Of a DNA stretch of 33,123 nucleotides, positions 12,001 to 17,480 are shown one piece after another. This DNA is from Verrucomicrobiota bacterium. GTDB taxonomy: Bacteria > Verrucomicrobiota > Verrucomicrobiia > Verrucomicrobiales > Verrucomicrobiaceae. A model generated the notes under the pieces. That model searched no databases. It was not told where the DNA came from and was given only the letters and a program-made list of their open reading frames with translations. Where the stretch lies: NCBI GenBank assembly GCA_963204975.1, contig CAUJJC010000309.1, forward strand, positions 1 through 33,123, given 5' to 3'. The position numbers and the translations under genes were made by a program. Each line of letters starts with the position of its first letter. The stretch's first letter is position 1.

Positions 12001-12697
12001 CTGAACCATTGAGAATGAGTCCACTCGTTCCGGTGCCCAGGCTGGGCACTCCCGAATTGACCCCACCGATAGTCAGCGTTCCAAAGTTCAGCACAAAATT
12101 ACCCGAGAATGCCGACAAGTCGCCATTCAGTTGAAGAGTGCCTGAACCATTCTTGTAGATGTTGTTCGAGCTGGTGAGTGGGACCTGCGCGTTTCCTGCC
12201 CCATTGATCTGGAATACGCCAGAGTGGATATTGAAATCCGTCGCTGCGTTAAGTTGAAGCGGCGTCTGCCACACATCCGTCGCTGAATTATACTTGTTCA
12301 CGAAGGCATTCTGGCCACCCGATGCCTCCATTTGCAGCGTCTCTGTTCCGGCAATCGTGTAGCCCTGCGCTCCAAGGGAATCGCCAAAGACCAGCCCATG
12401 AAGCATCATGATGGAATCCATCGTCACCGTGCGATTTGCCGTGATGTTGAAATTGAAATTCGCAACGTCGTCCGGCCCTATCGGCATGTAGCCATCTTTC
12501 CAATTTGCCGAATTAGTCCACAACCCGCCAGCACCATCAAAGATCCAAGTGCCGGTCGCCCCTCGCGTCTGTGTGCTCCAGAGAGTAAACGTGGCGATCA
12601 AAACTCCGGTCACTGGCACCTTCAGATGCCGACGGCACCACGCGAGGAAGGGAGACCTTTTTTGAGCAGTTGGTTTCAAATCAGGGTTATGGCTCAT
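1..12697 (-). CDS. Giant autotransporter-associated beta-strand repeat (PATR) surface protein, C-terminus outside window
   Basis: The frame starts at the ATG at 12697 and is still open at base 1, giving more than 4,230 codons. The N-terminus has a long basic leader (KRSPFLAWCRRHLK), a hydrophobic stretch (VTGVLIATFTLW) and a likely cleavage site near residue 47. The mature protein opens with GTWIFDGAGGLWTNSANW, the usual start of PATR proteins. The rest is rich in Gly, Thr, Asn and Ser, with recurring units such as GPGTIFFTGTNTYSG (about 8570-8640), GDGILRLSGTNTFTG (about 9970-10040) and GNGVLTLNGHGSYTGG (about 280-345). These match the PATR family, which is predicted to form a beta-helical passenger on the cell surface; adhesion or matrix function is inference. 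The translocator or anchor would lie left of the window. Frame phase was checked in several places, including a run of eight C at 8713-8720 that reads through. The gene follows the FnIII protein on the same strand after 61 bp. No Shine-Dalgarno is seen. Confidence 0.9.
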   Translation of the reverse strand, partial: MSHNPDLKPTAQKRSPFLAWCRRHLKVPVTGVLIATFTLWSTQTRGATGTWIFDGAGGLWTNSANWKDGYMPIGPDDVANFNFNITANRTVTMDSIMMLHGLVFGDSLGAQGYTIAGTETLQMEASGGQNAFVNKYNSATDVWQTPLQLNAATDFNIHSGVFQINGAGNAQVPLTSSNNIYKNGSGTLQLNGDLSAFSGNFVLNFGTLTIGGVNSGVPSLGTGTSGLILNGSGSADRTILSLQNNGTGSNGVITYQDNNDVELRGAVTINVDRNFVGGANTGNTIVLDNLNMGGGILQTNGGNSYALRFDGTTTLGGQTNVFSPNSAQLTLAGPVTDGSATRALIKEGAGRLVISNSANTYDGPTAVKNGVLQLGAGANLGTGITYVNGGALTPQNKATLDATSTAGLVLVGQLGTSRYILPVIGLSQGYGTIDSANPVNVNVPVAGMALAIDSIAGNVTNNIDLAQVGSGSNRVWVTNLLGADRTYQGVITPSADNTIRLTSGGNTLIISGSANRLGGPGSTAKLVFGFDHSTPANIGGAVVTQAQAGTVSVRTDNDTSGGVTIHRAITVNANGAGLIKPLGTGVVTMLGGTLNTDATNDVKLGNTDFRLFGSSTLLLDNSAVTTANSNRRLDVTSNVSLSSSTLRLLGDGGAATVSSQAVNDITYRGGSTIAVDTDGGTAGRLTSLTAGTLTRADRGTLNIRNAANNATTFGTATGTQKLIVTTAPAITNGMIGANVALWGGANSNDAGTPLFATYDATHGIQAAATTPVTTPANLAAATATTIASINGVAVATSGNATVQALNLRSTASSHTLTGNTITIGASAGAGQGAGLFLAHTTNDTITHSSNFTFGGGQEGLIYAATPGGGSGVIALSGVIAGTNGVTRFGDGILRLSGTNTFTGPLTLNSGETRLNNIAAAGGTAVAPNTINLYGGSLYLELANSRYYTNLNVYDNARLGNVNVVTGLNNITIQPRTGSTEPVALWVQAQAGSNITTAYGSLNVNGPLQLLTPHVLQVNGGITGTGPIDKYFNERLILAGNSSGYAGAITSYTSAIVSYNSTTGAKPFGTGPITLNPGSGLILAAPSNINAGQVTMRSDHGGITYIGQLYVADPVTTLPTVNMTSSAPWNGAFAIGAVGFNENINQSTLFGGNTYLGGAIGYTGIYTGSLTPAASGYLLGTSQGLLRVAKPLTGSSNAILGISMTGDSSRADQFINNSGGGVQYDVPMTYSGNTILNPGPYLRISAKNALSATGDLILAGGQLRVDSASGQNRMLAPISITNNIIMTADSTIQMENSAYDMRIGGSISLAPGSTGVVRTLNIGSDQPGGAQNNAGMVYVDGGITDGVGGSGNHFVKGGPGTIFFTGTNTYSGSTTIAGGLIGVNGDADWGNTSLINMLNGGIAVWENSFETSRNYHVQGSNGYFDIGPGLTLTQSGVSVIDGTSSIIKRGLGTMVLNGTNAVTGIYSGDGILQFNSQGSLGDASTTSSFSFGNDQTIGGAGSGTRYTGGTVRINFSGTTARGIVFNNNGNTNFSGGIDVTAGNIFTVTGAITQGSELDYGFKTGAGTLLTTGTNTLRGLAVTNGTLQFATSTPWANSTTTAADNTFIEMIGGTIYGLNAAANIALTNQASTTTYNYSGGSHLRMGSGAGFSVEFAADNLLRQNQGTLVIETDGGTSLGGVGGSNTGRLIVTSAVNASLARASALNNGIFGAHLVGADSSGSAYFLANDATTGFVPYAGASQASLSGNNPTAIGNITGPDVLTATNSIYAFKTSADVSGGTLKVTAIDNVKMGGVLINGSNTISSNLVFDPTSATAPGTGIPGEALVYVKTGESAVLSGNVTSNAFTKFGRGTLTLSGATSVLGELSVQEGTLKVGNSLSLNRLNSELNLNAGATLDLNGANVGVESIGSNNRQIAGANVGGTITNGNSSMVSTLMMAGPVSSAFNGNLNLGIKLVKAGSGQLVLNGYSASTPDAGANTFTGGTDIYGVTVANITGGATNNGSASVTVTSTAGLIPGMVIAGTGIPANSYITAVTNATTFTINQNATATNTGLTLSSVGGVTVNNAPQAFGGYGGSTAGDVNLYSGNLNLLFSNGNTGVNGTQGMNFNNQVIKLGAENTNGVTLNVRGPGVIYVNQGLVSSNGTFGQGNIVQVGALNMTNTTLTLGGGNLYRFRAAGPISILGSQAAFQTNQNDGPSGAIELTGVISGNGALTKLGDGTLRGIVITNPANTYSGGTNIVAGDVQITPTSGTPLGTGPVRVFPEGSLRIAGNGSINGANLTVMSRVNAMGAVVIDDNFVPSVLTSSNFSSVYNTALQLGQPYFTQALNMSSIGDGKAFLGGGLNAEVAYTAATLGAGVPDAWNPGVGVYRLAPGASSFAFSGTDSVLSGTNYLQVGPQRNNVLGAIQNGGNFVVIRNSNSFTAGTQIARGASIFIETGGKAAGETPLGTGAIEVYGELRIRGGQGSLWNAATSSQTNVVNLRPGGVIRLHEADGAVGIRFVGAGGQGRWGDSVAVDLNGGEFRYDGAANLQSYETIGDVIARKRGILTSARNTGGSSAQLNVGNITRAERGVLHLNYNSGFLGIPATTPLSYERIVATAIDGAAPVRGGTTTNGAGVVNGGMLAPWIIDRTTNSFVGYDPTAVVGTGFQPLISNAAPAAGQLSYNRIITAGPVTTVVAGDIVDFTTAAKTLGQNITAHALRTSQNVSPTAAFNTVTLESGGLIMTGGTINPTGAVTAGVVAPMTLNFGTGGAGEAFIYNSGTAIIQAQIVAGQGLTKSGAGQLQIHGINPGVNGPVTLHEGVMYVRVPYSTSGTPVGQVFNGQDIIVNGGTLNLQSYNANAAGTASEIASNVASSQSLLSSNIFIRGDSVLRNNGQAQYVRISDLTIGNSAGSTAMNGNSSITLELQSGLWVRGTTTLAPEARINGTFSGLSQTTLAGLVTGAGGIIKYGNGATTLLNPGNNFAGGITVWGSTAATATSTVASAYRGTGTPFSTGDITIQPGGHLRVADNANIASNAVYLRSDGIGLGGIGIAHNGILPSIIASGTPSAGQIKVESVGPFDGVLSLDYGYYSRELNPSTITGGNWWVGNSQQAEAFYFNDSIGAASNGKYLLGGGGNQSGVTFGGALVSGNRAALFENLFSGGSANSVRLEIGAQTADFAWNAPAFVNGNIGYITLLTRNTGLTGDVRVNTGSALAIGNNFALGSGRLIFNGGLLRADVASATFGNTNNFVTNQITLDNNVVLQGDWGTAAVGNELVLNGNVAMSDVAGSGATRTWALAGTAPMAVGLTSGSTTNGVISGAAGSNIIKTGSQVVAFRGTNTYQGYTQIAGGSIIAVGNVMPNVAGALGVSDSPIALAGGSLGIGGKFEIGRDIVVTGTGTVEARTNETSVISGGISIATGATLTLGGLASGNGTGAGGVLDIRAPISGGGAVVFGTTAAAPNANGPVTFGTSNGYGINTYSGGTTFNTTRVEITGDTYFTGPSTNPTILSGPFGSGALTLTSGEGGNGATFLAIGGARTVVNAINPTASDADATFKFMGNQSLTFARDWNMHSGGNLRTRSIQVSNPYAPATLAGNLSTSGAQGMNFVKSGAGLLVLSGTNTFANLLTSNANYGTGVFVDAGILRVSSDAALGSTATLAAGQDHAAGPADIRLRGGILSVASGFTTARQVIFATSTTASGIDVAAGQTLTLSTATRFAAATNAITSAVLTKTGPGTLALNNAANVQTSLVLGGAAQLNPAIGRFSHTGGVVSTTATSGAPFVAVAGTNTITINSGTLALIGGGIAQALSVPRIAYGPAGHIALNQGTTSSQLTMTDAAFLVSMRSGAFNSVNYGTLVLNPSLMANLGSTEKFLVPASATPLVFQHALAAEQGVGKDASFLTYDVTNGFMPYTGTPTTSLAATAPGTVGDISGSGDTAGAGLIELSALRTAGNIAPTDGTTLVRLGTGGLIINGSSAPTISANMSFNSGSATIEALTYVRDGQGGPSIISGNIEARDFTKFGPGDLELSGTSNLLAAGATRHPVLSVQDGTFRFASAAAQFVNQNRPTSVTGVLGNFSLNVNEAGVFDMNGLNTTLGGLGGNGTVTNFSSGAVSLIVRNGFGVDTTFSGLISNGSGTVGLTKSGNGVLTLNGHGSYTGGTVIEAGRVTSATGTTGLLGRVDVNTVGALGTGPITLAGGDLRFIATTLLNGTQTTSEVVDGIDSLLFGGPNGYDITVPALASSNGISVANVTSNLRS
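840..1200 (-). repeat. Recurring module, copy D, within the giant PATR protein
   Basis: The translated stretch contains DASFLTYDVTNGFMPYTGTP followed by ELSALRTAGNIAPTDG, then a glycine-rich strand segment and a PATR unit. The same order of motifs occurs near 10.4, 7.5 and 4.8 kb. The copies are diverged at protein level and no DNA identity is obvious, so this is an old internal duplication. Boundaries are approximate. Confidence 0.6.
4560..4970 (-). repeat. Recurring module, copy C, within the giant PATR protein
   Basis: The translated stretch contains VVNGGMLAPWIIDRTTNSFV, then GYDPTAVVGTGFQPL, then ITAHALRTSQNVSPTA. The ALRT(S/A)xN(V/I)(S/A)PT string is closely matched in copy D. It is preceded by an NITRAERGVLHLN segment resembling the LTRADRGTLNI segment before copy A. 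Boundaries are approximate. Confidence 0.6.
6520..6735 (-). other. Non-PATR insert within the giant protein
   Basis: About 65 residues differ in style from the surrounding PATR repeats. They include SASVTVTSTAGLIPGMVIAG, TGIPANSYITAVTNATTFTI and NQNATATNTGLTL. The pattern STAGLxxGMxVxGTGIPxxxxI is one I know from other large secreted bacterial and phage structural proteins, but I cannot name a family with certainty. Only one copy was noticed in the window. It lies inside the open frame and does not disturb it. Confidence 0.5.
7350..7660 (-). repeat. Recurring module, copy B, within the giant PATR protein
   Basis: The translated stretch contains ALNNGIFGAHLVGADSSGSA followed by YFLANDATTGFVPYAGA and then a YAFKTSADVSGGTLKV segment. 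DATTGFVPYAG corresponds to DVTNGFMPYTG in copy D. Boundaries are approximate. Confidence 0.6.
10240..10560 (-). repeat. Recurring module, copy A, within the giant PATR protein
   Basis: The translated stretch contains ITNGMIGANVALWGGANSND followed by FATYDATHGIQA and then a VQALNLRSTASSHTLTG segment. It is the copy nearest the N-terminus and corresponds to copies B, C and D further along. Boundaries are approximate. Confidence 0.6.
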
Positions 12698-12722
12698 AGA
12701 AGTGGGGCAGTGTGGATTGCCA

Positions 12723-12751
12723 AGAGTAATGAAATCAGAAAGGGATGGCAA
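12723..12751 (-). promoter_or_regulatory. Possible promoter of the giant PATR gene
   Basis: On the minus strand, TTGCCA (12751-12746) is followed after 17 bp by TACTCT (12728-12723), ending 25 bp before the ATG at 12697. The -35 match is fair and the -10 match is weak. The main support is position: it begins in the T-tract of the terminator that closes the upstream gene, where a separate promoter would be needed. Confidence 0.3.
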
Positions 12752-12778
12752 TAAAAGATTATCGGCTGACCGACAATC
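12750..12778 (-). terminator. Intrinsic terminator overlapping the stop codon of the FnIII-domain gene
   Basis: Read on the minus strand, arms GATTGTCGG and CCGATAATC flank the tetraloop TCAG and form a 9-bp stem containing one G-U wobble. TTTTATT follows directly. The wobble becomes an A-C mismatch on the other strand, so the hairpin is best for minus-strand transcripts. The TAA stop (12761-12759) lies inside the right arm. It should end or attenuate transcription before the giant gene. Confidence 0.65.
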
Positions 12779-15700
12779 TGATGAATCGCCGTGAAAAGAC
12801 GCTCATGGGTTGATTATCTTTCACTGTGAGGGTCTGCCAACCGCCCTGTGGTTCGTTTGAACGCGCAGATACTTGGTTTTCGGGTTGGAGAGGATCAATT
12901 TTCGCCCAGGGGCCGGAAGGATCATTGGCCACCTCTACCATCAATTGAACATCTGTAGCATCAAGCATGCGTGCAAAGGTCAACGTCAGAAACTGGTCTT
13001 CGCCTTGAACCACATGCCCCACAGATGGACGACTGGCCGCATCGGAGAAATTTGCCGGCGACCCCAGGGCGTATTCGACCAGATTGGGGATTCCGTCCCC
13101 ATCGGCATCCGCTCCAGCCACGGACTCATCGGTGGCATTGAGATTGGTAGCAGCCATCCAGCCAGCAAACGTCATGCGCGCACCGGGAAGAGGATTGGTG
13201 CTGCCTCCCGCCGTGGCTGCCACCACGAGAGACCATGCTGAGTTGCCCGCAGTGCTCACGGCACGCACGCGATACTCGAAGGTCGTGCCCAGTGTCGTTG
13301 TCGTATCACTGAAGGCCGTGGCATTGGCCGCAGTCGTTGTTAGCAAGGCGAAGGTGCCCCCTGCTGGACGGCGCTCGATTTCAAATCCCGTCTCTCCCGT
13401 GCTGTTGTCCACCCAGTTGAGATCAAGATTGGCCCCAGTTCCCTCAATGACCGTCAAAAAGGATGGCCGGGTAGGCAGGACGGGCGAGAAAGTCAGTTCC
13501 AGCGTCGGCGGCGGCAGTGTGGCGTGCTCTTTGGAAGCAAAATCAATCCACGCAGCGCTCGTCGTTGTGTTGAGGGCAAGTGTGACCACACCGTTCGCAC
13601 CCTTGTTGGACATCAGCACGCTGGCAGACACAGGAAGAGCAATGACCGTGCCCAGGGATGGCACGCTCAGCGGATCAGTGATCGAGAACGAGCCGAGTCC
13701 TGTGGTGCCCGCCTGGAATCCCGAGCCTGTGGTATTGTTGTGCGGTGCATTGTCCCAGGTGATTCCAGCTTCCGTCCAGGCATCCGACACATCGGGCAAA
13801 AGCCTTAACGAGCCTGTGAAGGTGAAGCCCGAATTCGCCAGATTCCCCGTCTGCGCAACGGTCAGGCGCAGAGAGGCGCTCAGGGGAGTCACCGTCTGAC
13901 CACTGAGATTGAAGCGGAGGTAGGTCTTCGAGTTCGTCGCAATCGAACCTGAGCTACTGCTGCCCCCAACACGAAGCGTGGGCTCCGAGCCAAAATTACT
14001 CCCTGTGGAACCTCCTTTGATTGAGGCATCGTAGCTCTCTGGCCCGAACTCCGTGGTCAGCAAAACGACTTGCCCTGGCGCAAGCGTGGTTATGCCGATC
14101 ACATTCGAGAGCGGACTATTCCCCGATGAATTGTAGGCGTAGATTCGGTATTCGTAAGCAGTGTCATCTGAGACTGTGGTGTCAGTGAAATTCAGCGAAC
14201 TCGCAGGCAAGTCGATGATCTGCTTGAAGGCCGATGTCTCCGTCCTTCTCTCCAAGCGGTAACCCGCAGCCGAAGTGCCCGCTGTCCACGTTAGAGTGAC
14301 GGAGTTGGACCCGATGGAACCCGCTGCCAAGCTACCTGGTGCCCCCGGAGCACTGACGGCACTGAAGGAAAGGTTCTGCACGCTGGCCGTCTGGAAGTTA
14401 CCTGAATACGTGGTGCCACTCCGGTCATCAGACGTGTGGAAAAATCCCCATTGGGCTGCCGACGACATGGCTACGGTAGTGGTTCCCTGGTTCACCCAAG
14501 TAATGCCATCCGTGGAGGCCTCGGAATTGAAGCTATTGCCAGCGCGAGTGATCCTCAGCCAGCAGGGTGCAGCAATGGCACCCACACTGGCGCTGAAGGT
14601 CGCCGTGCCGCTTGCTGTAATTCGGTAAACCTGCCTCGCTGCAAACGTTCCTGCCGCAGTGCTCACAGCCGTCCCCGCCATCAATGAGCCGCCTGCGGTC
14701 GCATTCTCACGAACCATGAGAGCATATCGCGCACCGCTCTGGGCTGGTGATGGAGCAGGGACAAAGGCAGTCATGACACCATCGCCCGTTCGCGTTTGAT
14801 AAACGAATTGCCCGGACTCGCTCGTTGCCGCCGTCACCAGTCCCGCGCCACCGACAGTCGTCGATGAGATGCCGCCTTCCGCCTGCACCGCCAGGCCGGT
14901 AGAAGTCAAAGTGCCAATCACGGCCTGATTCCACGGCGAAGACAGCGTCGCAGTGGGGTCCTCAATCAACACCGCAATGGCATTGTAAGTGCCGATTCCA
15001 GTGCCAGCCGAAGGCACACTCAGCGTGATTCGGAACTGGCGCGCCTGCTGCGCGCTCGCGGTATTGATGATCGGCACACTAATATTCTTCGTCCCCGTTT
15101 CTCCATCCGCCCATGACAGCGTCCCTGAGGAAGTTGTAAAGTGAGTGCCTGCGATGGCCGAGCTGTTAGCCGTCGCGTAATTGACCGTGACCGGCCCATT
15201 GACACCACCGAAACGCTTCACTGGAATAACTGCGGTGCCAATAGTCTTGCTCACCTTGGTCAGCGTGTCATCGAACTCGAAGTAGCCAGGCACGGCCTCA
15301 AAGGAAGCCTCATTCGATGGTGCGGCATCGCCCGCCCCATTAAGTGCCACTACGCGATAGTAATAGACCTCGTTGTTGGCAAATGCTCCGGCGTCCGTGT
15401 GCATGGTGCTTCCACTCCCGAGCGTCACCAGCGGCGCGAAGGTCCCCGCAGGACCCACCTTTCTCTCCACGCGATAGCCCGTCTCATCGGTGGCATTGTC
15501 CTGCCAGTTCAGAGTCGCATTGACGGAACTGCTCTGCGCCACCGTAAGCCCTGATGCATTCAAAGGCACTCCCGAAGCCGCTGCATTAACTGTGACCAAG
15601 GTCATTTCTCCAAGGCTGAGATTGTGATAACTGCCTCCTGGCGAAGACTCGAGCTTCAACGTGCGCACCATGTAGGTGTAGCCTGTTCCAGGTATGCCGG

Positions 15701-17369
15701 TGACATCGGTGTAAGCGGCACTTCCCACGGGTGTAGTGGTGAGGCGGACGAAGGGACCCTCCGAGTTTGCCGCCCGATACACATGGTAGCCAAGGAGGTT
15801 AGTCTCTGATGAAGGACTCCAAGCCAAAGTGACGGCACTATTAGCACTAGTTCCCGCAAGATTTCTCGGCGACTCTACCACATGCATCCGCAGTGATGGA
15901 TCGCCCATCAATCCGCAGTGCGTGCCTCCAATCGGAAAATCATAGGGCGTGTAGCCAGGGCTACTGACAAACTGCGAACTCATTGAGAGCCGGATCGAAT
16001 AGCCTAGCGGCTCCCCCATGCCCATGTGGTGCATGAACCACGCCGGACGACCGGCCCAGAAACAGCACAGCCCGAGTCCGTCACCCGTCGCATTCCCGGC
16101 GAGCGGAGCCTTCATGAAATTGTTGGCTACATCCCAGTCACCAAAGTAGCTGCCGAACAACGAAACGAACGCTGCACGAAACGGTCGCCGACCGAAGTCT
16201 GCCGTCGCGCCTACAGAACTACAGGTCTCGTAGCTGCCACCGCCATTGCCGTTGGCTAGCAGGTAGGTGTTCGCCGCCGCATGGGTCCACCAATTGCCCG
16301 ACGGAGCCTCGTCAATGGTCACTTCAGGCGGACGCCCAACGCCCGTGAACGCCCACGACCAGCCGGTCATCATGAAGTTCTCCCCCGAGAAATAACCAAA
16401 GCCATCACGTATCAAGACTCGCCGCTGAATGCTCGAGTAAGCACCTTGCTTTGTCTTGAAGTCGTGCGCCTTCCGCAGGTATCGCCGGAGCAGAGTCGCT
16501 TCGGAAACTGTGGAGGCCGGAGCACGCTGCATGGACGCCAGATCGACGCGGCCCACCATGAGTTCAAGAGCCGAGGGAATCACATTTTGATCCAGCTTTC
16601 CATCTCCTGGAATGTTGTGAATTCGGGCCTCGGTGGAGGACGTATTATTGATGCTCGTATCGGTCCAGGCCCCGTTCATGTCGCCATAAAATCCATCCGC
16701 CGACCACGCTCCACTGTGATTGCCGTGACCGTCTGGAGCCTGGCTTCCCGAGTAAGGGACGGGCACATGACCGAGCACATAGACCATCTTCACATTCGCC
16801 GGATCAGCATCAAAAGCTGCCTTGATCAGCGCCTTGGTGTCGGCGACTGCCGTGGTGTCCGATAGACTGTTCCTGCGAGCTGCCGAGATGGTCTGCACAG
16901 TCCATCCATCGGCGGTCAGGTCGCGCTTGAGCTGCTCAATCTCAGGCCCGAGAGGAACAAGCATCGTCTCATCGACAACCAGCAGCATTTTCCCGCGATC
17001 CTCGACGACAGGCACATTCACTCCCGCACAAGTATAGCCCTGCGGATTGGATGGAGAATTGGCAGAGTAGGTCCGCTTCAACCAGTATTCATACTCGACA
17101 GCTTCCAAGGCGGTAGAATCAGCCCAACTCGTATCTGCTACACCCAGCGTTGCAATCGCCGTGCCCCAACTCGACTCACCCTTCAACCGACGAAATACTT
17201 GCTGTCCCGAGATGTTAGCAGCCTGCCGTAGCGACCAGGACAATGTAATCCGTGGCACCGTGGTCGAGACATCAGCCTTGAGGTCCACAGCGTAGTCACG
17301 CGTCGTCTGGGCTTGCAGCCCGGTCACAAGGAGCACAAGAAACAAAAGGAAACGAAAAGCGATGCGCAT
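12759..17369 (-). CDS. Secreted multidomain protein: C25-like domain, FnIII, Calx-beta and DNRLRE domains
   Basis: 1,536 residues. The ATG at 17369 gives a clean signal peptide (MRIAFRFLLFLVLLVTGLQA). An in-frame extension upstream has no leader and would run into the divergent regulator gene. Domains in order, by eye: FnIII (24-115), a gingipain/C25-like region (125-495) with VYVLGHVPVPYSG, LANGNGGGSYETCSS, FVSLFGSYFGDWDVANNF and a closing LMGDPSLRM, two FnIII (500-595, 603-695), Calx-beta (696-805), a LamG/DUF1349-like beta domain (810-1003), FnIII (1007-1097), DNRLRE-type domain (1100-1297), FnIII (1302-1388) and a C-terminal region starting with the calcium-binding-type DADGDGIPNLVEYALG. 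The His and Cys expected in active C25 peptidases are not at the matching places, so it may not be catalytic. A cell-surface or extracellular role is inferred. No sorting signal is evident at the C-terminus. Confidence 0.85.
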   Translation of the reverse strand: MRIAFRFLLFLVLLVTGLQAQTTRDYAVDLKADVSTTVPRITLSWSLRQAANISGQQVFRRLKGESSWGTAIATLGVADTSWADSTALEAVEYEYWLKRTYSANSPSNPQGYTCAGVNVPVVEDRGKMLLVVDETMLVPLGPEIEQLKRDLTADGWTVQTISAARRNSLSDTTAVADTKALIKAAFDADPANVKMVYVLGHVPVPYSGSQAPDGHGNHSGAWSADGFYGDMNGAWTDTSINNTSSTEARIHNIPGDGKLDQNVIPSALELMVGRVDLASMQRAPASTVSEATLLRRYLRKAHDFKTKQGAYSSIQRRVLIRDGFGYFSGENFMMTGWSWAFTGVGRPPEVTIDEAPSGNWWTHAAANTYLLANGNGGGSYETCSSVGATADFGRRPFRAAFVSLFGSYFGDWDVANNFMKAPLAGNATGDGLGLCCFWAGRPAWFMHHMGMGEPLGYSIRLSMSSQFVSSPGYTPYDFPIGGTHCGLMGDPSLRMHVVESPRNLAGTSANSAVTLAWSPSSETNLLGYHVYRAANSEGPFVRLTTTPVGSAAYTDVTGIPGTGYTYMVRTLKLESSPGGSYHNLSLGEMTLVTVNAAASGVPLNASGLTVAQSSSVNATLNWQDNATDETGYRVERKVGPAGTFAPLVTLGSGSTMHTDAGAFANNEVYYYRVVALNGAGDAAPSNEASFEAVPGYFEFDDTLTKVSKTIGTAVIPVKRFGGVNGPVTVNYATANSSAIAGTHFTTSSGTLSWADGETGTKNISVPIINTASAQQARQFRITLSVPSAGTGIGTYNAIAVLIEDPTATLSSPWNQAVIGTLTSTGLAVQAEGGISSTTVGGAGLVTAATSESGQFVYQTRTGDGVMTAFVPAPSPAQSGARYALMVRENATAGGSLMAGTAVSTAAGTFAARQVYRITASGTATFSASVGAIAAPCWLRITRAGNSFNSEASTDGITWVNQGTTTVAMSSAAQWGFFHTSDDRSGTTYSGNFQTASVQNLSFSAVSAPGAPGSLAAGSIGSNSVTLTWTAGTSAAGYRLERRTETSAFKQIIDLPASSLNFTDTTVSDDTAYEYRIYAYNSSGNSPLSNVIGITTLAPGQVVLLTTEFGPESYDASIKGGSTGSNFGSEPTLRVGGSSSSGSIATNSKTYLRFNLSGQTVTPLSASLRLTVAQTGNLANSGFTFTGSLRLLPDVSDAWTEAGITWDNAPHNNTTGSGFQAGTTGLGSFSITDPLSVPSLGTVIALPVSASVLMSNKGANGVVTLALNTTTSAAWIDFASKEHATLPPPTLELTFSPVLPTRPSFLTVIEGTGANLDLNWVDNSTGETGFEIERRPAGGTFALLTTTAANATAFSDTTTTLGTTFEYRVRAVSTAGNSAWSLVVAATAGGSTNPLPGARMTFAGWMAATNLNATDESVAGADADGDGIPNLVEYALGSPANFSDAASRPSVGHVVQGEDQFLTLTFARMLDATDVQLMVEVANDPSGPWAKIDPLQPENQVSARSNEPQGGWQTLTVKDNQPMSVFSRRFIRLSVSR

Positions 17370-17443
17370 GGCAGATGAAAACAAAAATTCAGCTTCGAAA
17401 ATAGAAAGCCAACAGACAAGAGCAGAGCACAATCTCATGCACC

Positions 17444-17455
17444 CGTTGCACAACG
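17444..17455. promoter_or_regulatory. Candidate operator between the divergent surface-protein and LacI genes
   Basis: CGTTG and CAACG form a perfect inverted repeat around a 2-bp centre (CA). It lies in the short divergent region, 26 bp before the ATG of the LacI-type gene and about 75 bp upstream of the surface-protein start. LacI-family proteins bind short palindromes of this size and commonly control themselves and a divergent neighbour. Binding here is inference only. Confidence 0.35.
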
Positions 17456-17480
17456 ATTGATCCTGAACAACCTTCGCCCC

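Noticed and set aside
1-12697. Possibility that the giant gene is broken into several genes or pseudogenes
   Set aside because: The sampled translations at several points from both ends keep the same codon phase and the same protein style, and no interrupting stop was seen.
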